Assembly (NCBI GenBank): GCA_001627335.1
Contig: LUPK01000045.1
Coordinates: 1 to 54,216, forward strand
Direction of reading: 5' to 3'
DNA length: 54,216 nt
DNA from: Nocardioides sp. REDSEA-S33_B3
GTDB lineage: Bacteria; Actinomycetota; Actinomycetes; Propionibacteriales; Nocardioidaceae
Position numbers and translations under genes: made by a program. The notes beneath the pieces are model-generated. The model saw only the letters and a list, made by a program, of their open reading frames with translations, was not told the DNA's origin and did no database searches. Each line of letters opens with the position of its first letter. Within the stretch, counting starts at the first letter, position 1. Below, piece after piece: positions 41,656 through 50,729 of this stretch.

Positions 41656-41729
41656 GCCTCCGTAGCTCAGCTGGATAGAGCGAGTCACTTCTAATGACTT
41701 GGTCGCAGGTTCGAGTCCTGCCGGGGGTG
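41656..41729 (+). tRNA. tRNA-Arg (anticodon TCT)
   Basis: Cloverleaf with acceptor GCCTCCG/CGGGGGT (two G-T wobbles), anticodon loop CTTCTAA and T arm GCAGG-TTCGAGT-CCTGC. The CCA is not encoded. A TAGCCT -10 box lies at 41639-41644, 11 nt upstream. Confidence 0.93.
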
Positions 41730-41879
41730 CTACCCCGACAGCCCCGTCCCGGGGGTTGCCGCGCGCCGCCGGACCCAGCAGGGTGGGCAGTGCTTGAAGG
41801 CCATGTCCCGCAGGGCGGCCCGCGTGCGTGCCGACTTGCCCGGGCGGACGTCGGGAGCCGGTGCTGGTGCCTCGGACAT
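41730..41879 (-). CDS. 49-aa Cys-containing small protein
   Basis: ATG 41879 has a TAGGGT box (41886-41891) 6 nt upstream, the same leaderless pattern as other genes here. The product has an Ala/Pro-rich N-terminus, then RAALRDMAFKHCPPCWVRRR, with a H-C-x2-C motif that could bind zinc or act as a redox pair. The stop codon abuts the 3' end of tRNA-Arg on the other strand. No family is recognised. The adenosine deaminase gene downstream of its promoter region is on the same strand but upstream in the genome order. Confidence 0.5.
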   Translation of the reverse strand: MSEAPAPAPDVRPGKSARTRAALRDMAFKHCPPCWVRRRAATPGTGLSG

Positions 41880-41922
41880 GGCAGGACCCTACTGGCACGC
41901 GGGGGCCGGGCGGGTCGACGCC

Positions 41923-42945
41923 TCAGGCGTGGTCGTCGATCGCGGCGAGCAGGCTCCGGCGTACGTCGTCGGGGGCGAAGCTGGCCCGCACCGACGTCCG
42001 CGCGAGCTCCCGCACGCCCTCCTCGTCGAGGTCCAGCAGGTCGGCTGCCAGCTCGTACTCCCGGTTGAGGGTGGTGCCGAACATCGGCGGGTCGTCGGAG
42101 GCGATCGCGACCGTGACGCCGGCCTCGACGAAGCGCGGCAGCGGGTGCTCCTCGAGCGTCGCGACCGCGCGGGTGGCGAGGTTGGAGGACGGGCACACCT
42201 CGAGGGGTACGCCGGTGGCCGCGAGGTGCTCGAGCAGCGCAGGATCCTGCGCGGCGCTCGTGCCGTGGCCGATCCGCTCGGCGCCCAGCAGGTGCAGCGC
42301 GTCCCAGACCGTCTGCGGCCCGGTGGTCTCCCCCGCGTGCGGGACCGAGCGCAGCCCCGCGGCGCGTGCCGCGTCGAAGTGCGGCTGGAACTGCGGGCGG
42401 GGCACGCCGATCTCGGGGCCGCCGAGGCCGAAGCCGATCAGCCCGTCCCCGGCGTGGTGCAGCGCGAAGTCGAGCGTGGCGTCGGCCGCGGGCAGCCCGG
42501 ACTCCCCGGGGATGTCGTAGATCCAGCGCAGCACCAGCCCGAAGTCGCGCTCGGCGGCGACCCGGGCGTCCTCCAGCGCCTCGGTGTACGCCTCGATCGG
42601 CATCCCCACCCCGTCCTCGTGCGGGCGCACGGAGGTGTAGGGAGTGCAGGTGAGCTCGGCGTAGCGCAGGGACTGCTCGGTCGCCATCTCGCGGGCCACC
42701 TCGTAGGTCAGCACCCGCACGTCCTCGGGGGTGCGCACCAGGTCGACGACAGCGAGGTAGACCTCGATGAAGTGCGCGAAGTCGCGGAACTCGAAGAAGC
42801 GGCGCAGCGCCTCGGGGTCCTCCGGCACGGTGCCGGGGTGGCGCCGCGCGAGCTCGGAGACGATGCGCGGGGAGGCCGAGCCGACGTGGTGGACGTGCAG
42901 CTCGGCCTTCGGCAGGCCGGCGATGAAGGCGGGGTCCACGCGCAC
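41923..42945 (-). CDS. adenosine deaminase family protein
   Basis: 340 aa. Amidohydrolase TIM barrel: the first metal site is HVHH in KAELHVHHVGSAS, where classical ADA has HxHLDG. Later come HAGETTGP with the His ligand and Glu, ERIGHGTSAAQ, CPSSNLATRAV and SDDPPMFG with the metal Asp. Members of this branch deaminate adenosine, or 6-aminodeoxyfutalosine in the alternative menaquinone route; the sequence alone does not tell which. Its stop region precedes the 49-aa gene on the same strand. The DsbA-like gene is 4 nt upstream, suggesting one operon. Confidence 0.88.
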   Translation of the reverse strand: MRVDPAFIAGLPKAELHVHHVGSASPRIVSELARRHPGTVPEDPEALRRFFEFRDFAHFIEVYLAVVDLVRTPEDVRVLTYEVAREMATEQSLRYAELTCTPYTSVRPHEDGVGMPIEAYTEALEDARVAAERDFGLVLRWIYDIPGESGLPAADATLDFALHHAGDGLIGFGLGGPEIGVPRPQFQPHFDAARAAGLRSVPHAGETTGPQTVWDALHLLGAERIGHGTSAAQDPALLEHLAATGVPLEVCPSSNLATRAVATLEEHPLPRFVEAGVTVAIASDDPPMFGTTLNREYELAADLLDLDEEGVRELARTSVRASFAPDDVRRSLLAAIDDHA

Positions 42946-42949
42946 CGGA

Positions 42950-43678
42950 TCAGTCCGTCGCCTCGAGCACGGCGTCGAGGATGTCCTGCGGCTGGCCCTG
43001 GACGACCTCGCCGTCGAGGATCACCGTGGGGGTGCCCTGCACGCCGGCCTCGATCGCCGCGGCGGTGGCGTCGTCGACCCAGTCGCGCATGGTCACCTCC
43101 AGGATGCCCTCGGAGACGGCGTCCTCCTCGGCACCGGCCTCGACCGCGAGGTCGAGCAGGTCCTGGTTGTCAGGGAAGGGACCGGACTCGGACGGCTGGT
43201 TGTCGAAGAGCAGGTCGTGGTAGCGCTTGGCGACCTCGGGGCCGGACTCCTCCAGCACTACGGCGAAGGCGTTGACCGCCCGCGGGCTGTAGTCGCTGAT
43301 CCGCTCGAGGAGGTTGAAGGGGCGGTACTCCACCAGCAGCTCGCCCTCCTCGGCGAGGCGCTCGAAGTCGTCGCGGGTCGCGGCCTCGAGCTCGCCGCAG
43401 AACGGGCAGAGGAAGTCCTCGTAGACGACCACCGTGTGCGGGGCGTCGGAGTCGCCGACCGTCACGCCGTGCTCGCTGGCACCCGCGGGGGCCGCCGAGA
43501 CGTCGGTGCTGGTGTCCAGGGCACGGGTGAGCAGGAACCCGGCCAGGATCACCAGCGCCATGCCGACCGCCACGATCGTGGCCATCCGGATCGTGCGACG
43601 CCGCTCGGCGCGCTGCTGGGCGGCACGCGCCTCGGCGGCGCGAGCGGCGCGGTCCTCGGCGCGGTTCTTCTTCGACAT
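42950..43678 (-). CDS. membrane-anchored DsbA-like thioredoxin-fold protein
   Basis: 242 aa from ATG 43678. A basic coiled N-terminus of about 30 residues is followed by one transmembrane helix (ATIVAVGMALVILAGFLLTRAL). The extracytoplasmic thioredoxin fold has active site CPFC in VVYEDFLCPFCGELE, and cis-Pro in GVQGTPTVI. It should make or shuffle disulfide bonds in exported proteins. It lies 8 nt downstream of the MauE-like gene, a partner that can hand electrons on. Confidence 0.93.
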   Translation of the reverse strand: MSKKNRAEDRAARAAEARAAQQRAERRRTIRMATIVAVGMALVILAGFLLTRALDTSTDVSAAPAGASEHGVTVGDSDAPHTVVVYEDFLCPFCGELEAATRDDFERLAEEGELLVEYRPFNLLERISDYSPRAVNAFAVVLEESGPEVAKRYHDLLFDNQPSESGPFPDNQDLLDLAVEAGAEEDAVSEGILEVTMRDWVDDATAAAIEAGVQGTPTVILDGEVVQGQPQDILDAVLEATD

Positions 43679-43686
43679 GATTCTCC

Positions 43687-44169
43687 TCAGCTCTCCAGCG
43701 GCGTACGACGGAACAGCACGTGGTCGAGGGCCCATCGGCCCCGGTGGCCGACGGCCGCCACGAACAGCGACCCTGCCAGCAGGGCGACGTCGCGGGCGAT
43801 CTCCCAGGGGTACTTCTCGGCGGCGTCGGGGTCATAGCCCCCACCGCCGAAGCACCCGCAGTCGATGGTCAGCCCGCGTGCCCAGGCGCTCGCGATCCCG
43901 ATGATGAAGGCGACGAACAGGACCGCCGACGCCACCGCCATCGTCCGCGTCAGCAGTCCCACGACCAGCGCGAGCCCCACGACGACCTCCACGACCGGCA
44001 GCAGCTGCCCCACGGTCGGCACGAGCGCCTCGGGCAGCAGCCGGTAGGCGCGCACGGCCTGCACGCTCGATGCGGGGTCGGGGATCTTCAGGGCCCCGGC
44101 GACGATCCAGACGCCCCCGACGACGAGCCTCGCGGCCAGCACCAGCCAGCCCACGACACGTCCCTCCAC
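43687..44169 (-). CDS. MauE/DoxX-like membrane protein
   Basis: 160 aa from GTG 44169. Four hydrophobic segments are seen ([61 protein letters not shown] and [14 protein letters not shown]). The MauE hallmark DCGCFGGGG lies between the third and fourth. MauE-type proteins pair with DsbA- or MauD-like proteins in thiol redox chemistry; the DsbA gene follows after 8 nt. Two CTGAG motifs 11 bp apart lie upstream (about 44191-44206). Confidence 0.85.
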   Translation of the reverse strand: MEGRVVGWLVLAARLVVGGVWIVAGALKIPDPASSVQAVRAYRLLPEALVPTVGQLLPVVEVVVGLALVVGLLTRTMAVASAVLFVAFIIGIASAWARGLTIDCGCFGGGGYDPDAAEKYPWEIARDVALLAGSLFVAAVGHRGRWALDHVLFRRTPLES

Positions 44170-44263
44170 GACCGCGAGCCTAGAGGGAGGGTCTGAGGGG
44201 CGGCTGAGAGGCCGCTGGTGCGGCCCGCACCGGCGGGGGCGCCGACGCGTAGGGTGTCGATCC

Positions 44264-44926
44264 ATGACGGACCGACTCGTGTGGATCGACTGCGAGATGA
44301 CCGGCCTGGACCTGGGGGCCGACGCCCTGATCGAGGTCGCGGCGCTGGTCACCGACTTCGAGCTGAACGTGCTCGGTGAGGGCGTCGACGTGATCATCAA
44401 GCCGCCGGACGCCGCGCTGGAGCAGATGGTGCCCTTCGTGCGGGAGATGCACGAGAAGTCCGGGCTGCTCGAGGAGCTCGCGGAGGGCGTCGACATGGCC
44501 GCCGCCGAGCGGCAGGTGCTCGACTACATCCGCACCCACTGCCCCGACGGCAGTCGCCCGCCGCTGGCCGGCAACACCGTCGCCACCGACCGGGCCTTCC
44601 TGGCCCGCGACATGGCCACGCTCGAGGGGTTCCTGCACTACCGGATCGTGGACGTCTCCTCGATCAAGGAGCTCTCGCGCCGTTGGTTCCCCCGGGCCTA
44701 CTACGCCGCACCCGACAAGCGGGGCAACCACCGCGCCCTGGCCGACATCCAGGAGAGCATCGAGGAGCTGCGCTACTACCGCGAGGCGGTGTTCGTGCCG
44801 CAGCCCGGCCCCGACACCGACACCGCCCGCGAGATCGCCGGTCGGCACGGCGGTTCCCTCACGGGGCTGACCGGTGAGACCACCGCAGCGCAGGGCGCGG
44901 CCTCGGATTCGGCGCCCGCGTCCTAG
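44264..44926 (+). CDS. orn: oligoribonuclease
   Basis: 3'-5' exonuclease of the DnaQ/DEDDh fold that clears 2-5 nt RNAs and pGpG; 220 aa. The motif [11 protein letters not shown] carries the first Asp and Glu, [12 protein letters not shown] the second Asp, and [11 protein letters not shown] the His and last Asp. A 35-residue Ala/Thr-rich tail extends past the core. A TAGGGT box lies 8 nt before the ATG. The gene runs into the tRNA-His promoter region. Confidence 0.96.
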   Translation: MTDRLVWIDCEMTGLDLGADALIEVAALVTDFELNVLGEGVDVIIKPPDAALEQMVPFVREMHEKSGLLEELAEGVDMAAAERQVLDYIRTHCPDGSRPPLAGNTVATDRAFLARDMATLEGFLHYRIVDVSSIKELSRRWFPRAYYAAPDKRGNHRALADIQESIEELRYYREAVFVPQPGPDTDTAREIAGRHGGSLTGLTGETTAAQGAASDSAPAS

Positions 44927-44967
44927 TCCCCTACACTCGTCCCCGGTCCGGCTCCGCCGGGTCCGTG

Positions 44968-45043
44968 GTGGGCGTAGCTCAGCTGGTAGAGCATCGCGTT
45001 GTGGTCGCGAGGGTCGCGGGTTCAAGCCCCGTCGCTCACCCCA
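44968..45043 (+). tRNA. tRNA-His (anticodon GTG)
   Basis: Acceptor GTGGGCG/CGCTCAC, anticodon loop TTGTGGT, T loop TTCAAGC, discriminator C and encoded CCA at 45041-45043. A G at 44967 can serve as the -1 base pairing with C73. A TACACT box lies at 44932-44937. Confidence 0.95.
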
Positions 45044-45048
45044 CGAGC

Positions 45049-45080
45049 ACGAGCCCCTGACCTCCGGGTCAGGGGCTCGT
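45049..45080 (+). terminator. terminator of tRNA-His
   Basis: ACGAGCCCCTGACC pairs perfectly with GGTCAGGGGCTCGT around a 4-nt loop, 6 nt after the tRNA. Confidence 0.85.
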
Positions 45081-45130
45081 CGCGTCTCCGCCGCTCCTCC
45101 CCCGTGCGCGGGGATAGCTAGGGTCGCCGC

Positions 45131-45610
45131 ATGGCAGCACCCGACCGGTCCCCCGCGCGCGAGGTGCGGCTCGAGCGGCGTACGTCGCAGGACCCGCAGG
45201 TCCTGGCCCTGGTGGGCCGCTACGTCGCCGAGCTCGACGAGCGCTTCCCGAGCGGCTTCACCGTCTCCGGTCCCGACGACCTCGTGGACCCCGGAGGGCA
45301 CTACCTCCTCGCGACGGTCGACGGCGCACCCGCCGCGGTGGGCGGCGTCCGCGCGATCGCGAGCCCCGAGGGCGCGGCCGAGGTCAAGCGGATGTGGGTC
45401 GACCCGGCGTACCGCGGACTGGGGCTCGGACGACGGGTGCTCGCCGCCCTGGAGGAGCTTGCGGTCGAGCTCGGGCACCGCACGGTCGTCCTCGACACCA
45501 ACCGCACGCTCGGCGAGGCGCTGTCGATGTACGCCGCGGCGTGCTACCGCGAGGTCGAGCGCTACAACGACAACCCCTACGCCGAGGCGTTCTTCCGCAA
45601 GGAGCTGTAG
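45131..45610 (+). CDS. GNAT family N-acetyltransferase
   Basis: 159 aa from ATG 45131, with TAGGGT 6 nt upstream. The acetyl-CoA site is VDPAYRGLGLGRRVL (Q/RxxGxG/A). It is preceded by AEVKRMW and followed by a LDTNRTLGEALSMYAAACYREV segment typical of small-molecule GNATs. The substrate is unknown. The stop lies 4 nt from the convergent pirin stop. Confidence 0.92.
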   Translation: MAAPDRSPAREVRLERRTSQDPQVLALVGRYVAELDERFPSGFTVSGPDDLVDPGGHYLLATVDGAPAAVGGVRAIASPEGAAEVKRMWVDPAYRGLGLGRRVLAALEELAVELGHRTVVLDTNRTLGEALSMYAAACYREVERYNDNPYAEAFFRKEL

Positions 45611-45614
45611 GACC

Positions 45615-46562
45615 TCAGCCGGGGATCTGCCCGAACGAGCCGCGCTGGAAGTCCTGGTAGGCCTCGAGCACCTCGGCCTTGGTGTTCATCACGAACGGCC
45701 CGGCCCACGCCAGCGGCTCCCGGATCGGCTGCCCGCCGACGACGATGACGTCCATCCGCGGGCTGCGGCTCTCCTGCGTGCCGTCGGCGGTCAGGGTGAG
45801 GTAGTCACCGGCGCCCATCGCGGCCGCCTGGCCGGTGCGGATCGGGCGCCCGTCGGTGCCCACGGTGCCCTGGCCGTTGAGGACGTAGACAAGCGCGTTG
45901 TGCTCGACCTCCCAGGGCAGATCGAGCCGCGCGCCGGGCTCGAGGGTGGCGTGCACGAGCGTCATCGGGGTGTACGTCGACCCCGGGCCCGCGTGCCCGT
46001 CGACCGAGCCCGCGATGACCCGGACCAGGGCCCCCGCGTCGGGGGTGGTGAGCAGCTGGACCTCGCCGGAGCGGATGTCCTGGTACTTCGGGGCGCTCAT
46101 CTTGGCGTCGCGCGGGAGGTTCACCCACAGCTGGATGCCGTGGAAGAGACCGCCCTGGGTGACCATCCACTCCGGCGGGGCCTCGATGTGCAGCAGGCCG
46201 CTGCCGGCGGTCATCCACTGGGTGTCGCCGTTGGTGATGGTCCCGCCGCCGCCGTGGGAGTCCTGGTGGTCGAAGGTGCCGTCGATGATGTAGGTGACGG
46301 TCTCGAAGCCGCGGTGCGGGTGCCAGGAGGTGCCCTTGGGCTCGCCGGGCGCGTACTCCACCTCGCCCATCTGGTCCATCATGATGAACGGGTCCAGGGC
46401 ACGCAGGTCGAGACCGGCGAAGGCCCGGCGCACCGGGAAGCCCTCCCCCTCGTAGCCCTGGGGTGCGGTGGTCAGCTGCCAGACCGGGCGCGGCTGGTCA
46501 CCGAGGCCGGGGGTGCGCAGGCGGGGCAGGACGGTGAGGTCGTCGACGGTGACGGCAGGCAT
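45615..46562 (-). CDS. pirin family protein
   Basis: 315 aa from ATG 46562 with SD GAGGAGGA. The N-terminal cupin has the pirin signature PHRGFETVTY, with metal His also in HQDSHGGGG and a Glu in HIEAPPEW. The C-terminal cupin (TYTPMTLVHATLEPGARLDL) is the usual second half. Some bacterial pirins are quercetinases or redox regulators; no specific role can be assigned. Confidence 0.93.
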   Translation of the reverse strand: MPAVTVDDLTVLPRLRTPGLGDQPRPVWQLTTAPQGYEGEGFPVRRAFAGLDLRALDPFIMMDQMGEVEYAPGEPKGTSWHPHRGFETVTYIIDGTFDHQDSHGGGGTITNGDTQWMTAGSGLLHIEAPPEWMVTQGGLFHGIQLWVNLPRDAKMSAPKYQDIRSGEVQLLTTPDAGALVRVIAGSVDGHAGPGSTYTPMTLVHATLEPGARLDLPWEVEHNALVYVLNGQGTVGTDGRPIRTGQAAAMGAGDYLTLTADGTQESRSPRMDVIVVGGQPIREPLAWAGPFVMNTKAEVLEAYQDFQRGSFGQIPG

Positions 46563-46680
46563 GGGTTCCTCCTCGGGGTGGTCGAGCGGAAGAACGTCGT
46601 TGAAACTCGAACTATTCCGCTGCCGGCGAGAGCGCCGACCGCGCCTGGGAGGGCAGGTCCGAGAGGGCTGGCCAGGCGAC

Positions 46681-48708
46681 TCAGACCAGTGCCGGGAGCT
46701 CGACGTAGAACGTCGTCCCGGCACCCTCCGCGCTCTCGACGCGCAGCGACCCACCGTGCTGGTGCACGACCGCGCGGGCGATCGAGAGCCCCAGCCCGCT
46801 GCCGGGGATGGCCTGGCGCTGGGCCAGGGAGGACCGGAAGAACCGCGTGAACAGGTGCTCCTGCTCGGCGAGCGGGATGCCGATGCCGGTGTCGCGCACG
46901 ACCACCACGCTGCCCTCCTCGCGCGGCAGCAGGGAGACCTCCACCTCCCCACCGCCCGGGGTGAACTTCACGGCGTTCCCCACGAGGTTGACCAGGGCCC
47001 GCTCCAACATGTCGCGCTCGCCCAGGAACGGCATCGGCTCCTCGGGCACCGAGACCCGCAGGCGGAGGCCGCCGGTCTCGGCCGCCGGCGCGACGACCTG
47101 GCAGGCATCGCCCACCACCGTGCGCAGGTCGACGACCCGGGGCGCCAGGTTGAGGCCGTCCTCCTGCAGCCGCGAGAGGGTGAGCAGGTCGTCGATGAGA
47201 CCCAGCAGCCGGCGGGAGTTGGACTCGACCTTCTCGACGGCCGAGCGCTGCGCGGGGCTGAGCTCGCCGAGCGTCGCGTCCAGCAGCATCTCCAGGTAAC
47301 CGTGGATGCTGGTGATCGGGGTGCGCAGCTCGTGGCTGACCGAGGACACGAAGGCGTCCTTGACCGCGTCCACCTCCCGCATCCGCTCGAGCGCCTCGCG
47401 CAGTGCCTCCTCGGTCTCGATCCGGTCGGTCACGTCCTCGGAGGTGCTGACGTAGCCGACCACCGCGCCCTGGTCGTCGGTGACCCGGCTGAGCGTCATC
47501 GAGTGCGTGCGGTCGACCCCGTCGGCCCGGGTGAAGCCCATCTCCACCGGAGCGACGCCGCGCCGAAGCAGCTCTCCCGCCACCGAGCGGAAGTCGGGCG
47601 CCACCCCCAGCTGGGCGGCGGCCGCCTCGACCGCCGACGGGCTGTGCAACATGCTCGTGCTGCGCCCCAGGACCTCCTCGGCGCGGTAGCCCAGCATCCG
47701 TTCGGCACCGGGGTTGAAGAGCGAGATCCTGCTGTGCTCGTCGGTCACGATGATCGCGACCCCCGTCGCGCTCGCCACGATGCGGTCCAGGGTGTCGCGC
47801 TCGGCCTGCGCGTCCCGGGCCGCCTCGACGCTCTCCCCCACCCGCAGGATGAGGGGCACCACGATGACCGCGCACACGACCGCGAACGAGGACAGCAGGA
47901 TCCCCCGCAGGTCCCGGTCGAGTCCGTAGACGTCGGGGGCGGCGGCGAACGGGCCCCGGTCGGCGGTCGTGAGCAGGATGGCGAAGGCCAGCATCAGGAT
48001 CATCTGCGCCAGCGCCTCGCGGGCCGAGATGCGCAGCGCGCTCCACGCCAGGAGAGCGACGAGGAGGTAGACCAGCGGCGGGGTGTCCTGCGGGATGAAG
48101 ATCAGCGGGGCGGCCACCGTGATGAGCAGCCACTGCAGCGCGTACTCCCCGCGCCCGGCGATCGAGTCGTGCGCCGGGAGGGTCGCCCACAGTGGCGTCA
48201 GCACCATCAACGACGCGAGGTGGGCGGTGCCCATCCCCAGCGCGATGAGCGGGGGGTGGCCGAACCCGGTGGCCAGCGCCGTGAGGGCGCCGCCGCCGGC
48301 ACCCACCGCACCACCGACCAGGCAGGCGAGGAACCACCGGCGCAGGTCCGCGTCGCGGCACAGCGTCCACGTGCGCTCCTGGCCACGGGAGAGCAGCACC
48401 CACACCAGCGCCACCTCGACGGTGATGGTGACGGCGTACCCGGTGGCCACGCCCCACGGGCGACCACCGAGTCCCACGGTCAGCAGCGCGAGCACCGTGA
48501 CGATCGGCAGGAGTCGCACCACCCAGCGTCGGGGGGCGAGCAGCAACGCTCCCACGGCGGCGCCGACCGGCCAGATGCCGATGACCTTGCCGTCGTCGGG
48601 AGCGGCGGAGACGGCAATCAGACCGGTGAGGGCCGTGACCACGAGCAGGGCGGACACCCGGACCTGCCATGACGACGACCACCAGCGCAGCACGCGCACC
48701 CTCCTCAC
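46681..48708 (-). CDS. MASE1-PAS sensor histidine kinase
   Basis: 675 aa. About 290 N-terminal residues form a MASE1-like membrane sensor with roughly eight hydrophobic segments. A PAS domain covers about 305-430 (VAIIVTDEHSRISLFNPGAERMLGY ... VVGYVSTSEDVTDR). The kinase core has H459 in FVSSVSHELRTPITSIHGYLE, the N box ALVNLVGNAVKF, DTGIGIP, and GSGLGLSIA. There is no response regulator next to it. It is divergent from the FAD oxidoreductase. The signal is unknown. Confidence 0.93.
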   Translation of the reverse strand: MRRVRVLRWWSSSWQVRVSALLVVTALTGLIAVSAAPDDGKVIGIWPVGAAVGALLLAPRRWVVRLLPIVTVLALLTVGLGGRPWGVATGYAVTITVEVALVWVLLSRGQERTWTLCRDADLRRWFLACLVGGAVGAGGGALTALATGFGHPPLIALGMGTAHLASLMVLTPLWATLPAHDSIAGRGEYALQWLLITVAAPLIFIPQDTPPLVYLLVALLAWSALRISAREALAQMILMLAFAILLTTADRGPFAAAPDVYGLDRDLRGILLSSFAVVCAVIVVPLILRVGESVEAARDAQAERDTLDRIVASATGVAIIVTDEHSRISLFNPGAERMLGYRAEEVLGRSTSMLHSPSAVEAAAAQLGVAPDFRSVAGELLRRGVAPVEMGFTRADGVDRTHSMTLSRVTDDQGAVVGYVSTSEDVTDRIETEEALREALERMREVDAVKDAFVSSVSHELRTPITSIHGYLEMLLDATLGELSPAQRSAVEKVESNSRRLLGLIDDLLTLSRLQEDGLNLAPRVVDLRTVVGDACQVVAPAAETGGLRLRVSVPEEPMPFLGERDMLERALVNLVGNAVKFTPGGGEVEVSLLPREEGSVVVVRDTGIGIPLAEQEHLFTRFFRSSLAQRQAIPGSGLGLSIARAVVHQHGGSLRVESAEGAGTTFYVELPALV

Positions 48709-48825
48709 GGTTGCTCCCTGTCACCGCTCGCAGCGACCATCAGACCACCCCGGCGACCCGGACACCATCGACGGCGCGCCCTCCCTCCTACCCGTTCGCG
48801 TCGGTCCCATGACTAGGTTGTCGAG

Positions 48826-50406
48826 GTGAGCACCGACACCAGCAGCCGCAGCCACTACGACGTCGTCGTGGTCGGGGGTGGGCACAACGGGCTGGTCGCC
48901 GCCGCGTACCTCGCCCGGGCCGGCCTCTCCACCCTGGTCCTCGAGCGCCTCGACCACACCGGCGGCGCCGCGATCTCCGCGCAGGCGTTCCCCGGCCACC
49001 CGGTGCGGCTCTCGCGCTACTCCTACCTCGTGTCGGTCATGCCCGACGCCCTGATGGCCGACCTAGACCTCGACGTCACCCTCACCTCGCGGGGGACCGC
49101 GTCCTACACCCCGACGCTGCGCGACGGCGTCCCGGGAGGCCTGTTCGTCCAGCGCCCGGAGGGGCCCGGGACCGCGGAGTCCTTCGCTGCGCTCACCGGC
49201 GGCGAGGAGGAGTACGCCGCGTGGCAGCGGTTCTACGGCGAGCTCGAGCAGATGGCAGGCGTGCTCGCCCCCACGTTCCTGTCCCCGCTGCCCACCGAGC
49301 GCGACCTGCAGGCCCAGGTCGGCGCGGACATCTGGCGCGACGTCGTCGAGCGTCCCCTCGGCGAGGCCGTCGAGCGACGGTTCCAGGACGACACGGTCCG
49401 CGGTGTCGTCGGCACCGACGGCCTGATCGGCACGTTCGCGTCGCTGCACGACCCCTCGCTGGTGCAGAACAAGTGCTTCCTCTACCACCTCGTCGGCAAC
49501 GGCACCGGCGAGTGGCGGGTGCCCGTGGGCGGGATGGGTGCGGTGACAGACGGGCTGCTGAGGGCCGCTGTCGGTGCCGGCGCCGAGGTCCTCACCGGCG
49601 CGGGCGTCTCCCGGATCACACCGGGAGCCGACGGCGTGGAGATCACCTGGGACGGCGCCTCCGGCAGCCACTCGGTGACCGCGGACCACGTCCTCTCCGG
49701 TGTGGCGCCGTGGGTGCTGCGCATCCTGCTCGGCGAGGGCGAGCACCCCGACAAGCCCGTGGGCTCGCAGCTGAAGATCAACCTGCTGCTGGAGCGGCTG
49801 CCCCGGCTGCGCTCGGGGATGGACCCCGCCAAGGCCTTCGCCGGCACCCTGCACCTCGGGGAGGACTACTCCCAGATCGAGCGGGCGTACGCCGAGGCCG
49901 CGGCCGGACAGGTGCCCTCGACCATGCCCGGCGAGGTCTACTGCCACTCCCTGACCGACCCCTCGATCCTGGGTGACGCCCCGGAGGGCACGCACACGCT
50001 GACCTACTTCGGCCTGCACACGCCCGCGACGCTCTTCGAGGGCCCCGACCGCGAGGCACGCAAGGCACTGGCCGTCGAGCGCGCCCTCGCCGAGCTCGAC
50101 AAGCACCTGGAGGAGCCGATCTCCTCCTGCGTCGCGACCGATGCGTCCGGCCGGCCCTGCATCGAGGCGAAGATCCCCCAGGAGATCGAGGCCGACCTGG
50201 CGATGCCCGGCGGGCACATCTTCCACGGCGACCTGGAGTGGCCCTGGGCGGCCAACCGGGCGCTGCTGGACACCCCCGCCTCACGGTGGGGCGTGCAGAC
50301 CGACCACGAGCGGGTGCTGCTGTGCGGGTCCGGTGCCCGACGGGGCGGCGCCGTCTCCGGTCTGGGCGGTCACAACGCCGCGCAGGCGGTCCTGGAGGCG
50401 CGCTGA
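48826..50406 (+). CDS. FAD-dependent oxidoreductase, phytoene desaturase-like
   Basis: 526 aa from GTG 48826, with TAGGTT 6 nt upstream (leaderless). The dinucleotide-binding fold is YDVVVVGGGHNGLVAAAYLARAG near the N-terminus, followed by ERLDHTGGAA. A C-terminal FAD motif is CGSGARRGGAVSGLGGHNAAQ. This is the group of pyridine nucleotide-disulfide/phytoene dehydrogenase-like proteins (as human PYROXD2). No carotenoid genes are nearby, so carotenoid synthesis is not implied. The substrate is unknown. Confidence 0.9.
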   Translation: MSTDTSSRSHYDVVVVGGGHNGLVAAAYLARAGLSTLVLERLDHTGGAAISAQAFPGHPVRLSRYSYLVSVMPDALMADLDLDVTLTSRGTASYTPTLRDGVPGGLFVQRPEGPGTAESFAALTGGEEEYAAWQRFYGELEQMAGVLAPTFLSPLPTERDLQAQVGADIWRDVVERPLGEAVERRFQDDTVRGVVGTDGLIGTFASLHDPSLVQNKCFLYHLVGNGTGEWRVPVGGMGAVTDGLLRAAVGAGAEVLTGAGVSRITPGADGVEITWDGASGSHSVTADHVLSGVAPWVLRILLGEGEHPDKPVGSQLKINLLLERLPRLRSGMDPAKAFAGTLHLGEDYSQIERAYAEAAAGQVPSTMPGEVYCHSLTDPSILGDAPEGTHTLTYFGLHTPATLFEGPDREARKALAVERALAELDKHLEEPISSCVATDASGRPCIEAKIPQEIEADLAMPGGHIFHGDLEWPWAANRALLDTPASRWGVQTDHERVLLCGSGARRGGAVSGLGGHNAAQAVLEAR

Positions 50407-50515
50407 CCCGTGCCGGACCGCCCTGCGGAGACGATCCCGGGCAGGACGGCCCCGGGGTGCGCCCTCGATTTTTCGCGACGGCCCCTCGCTGGTAACGTTC
50501 ACGTCGCTTCACCAG

Positions 50516-50588
<73 letters not shown>

Positions 50589-50593
50589 CAGAA

Positions 50594-50628
50594 CGAAGGG
50601 CCCCAGGTCGATGACCTGGGGCCCTTCG
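50594..50628 (+). terminator. terminator of tRNA-Lys
   Basis: A perfect 16-bp stem (CGAAGGGCCCCAGGTC with its complement) around a 3-nt loop GAT, 5 nt after the tRNA and followed by a T-containing tail. Confidence 0.88.
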
Positions 50629-50729
50629 CGTTTCCTCGTGTTCGACAGCGCCGGACTGCTCACGTGCTCCACCATGGGACCGACTGGTCCCACAGTCACC
50701 CCCCCCTTCTCTCGGTCCAGGAGTCCCCC

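Noticed and set aside
41656..41729. Integration site of a mobile element at tRNA-Arg
   Set aside because: No integrase gene and no repeated tRNA 3' end are seen downstream within the window.
48826..50406. Carotenoid biosynthesis locus
   Set aside because: Only a phytoene-desaturase-like oxidoreductase is present, with no crtB, crtE or other pathway genes around it.
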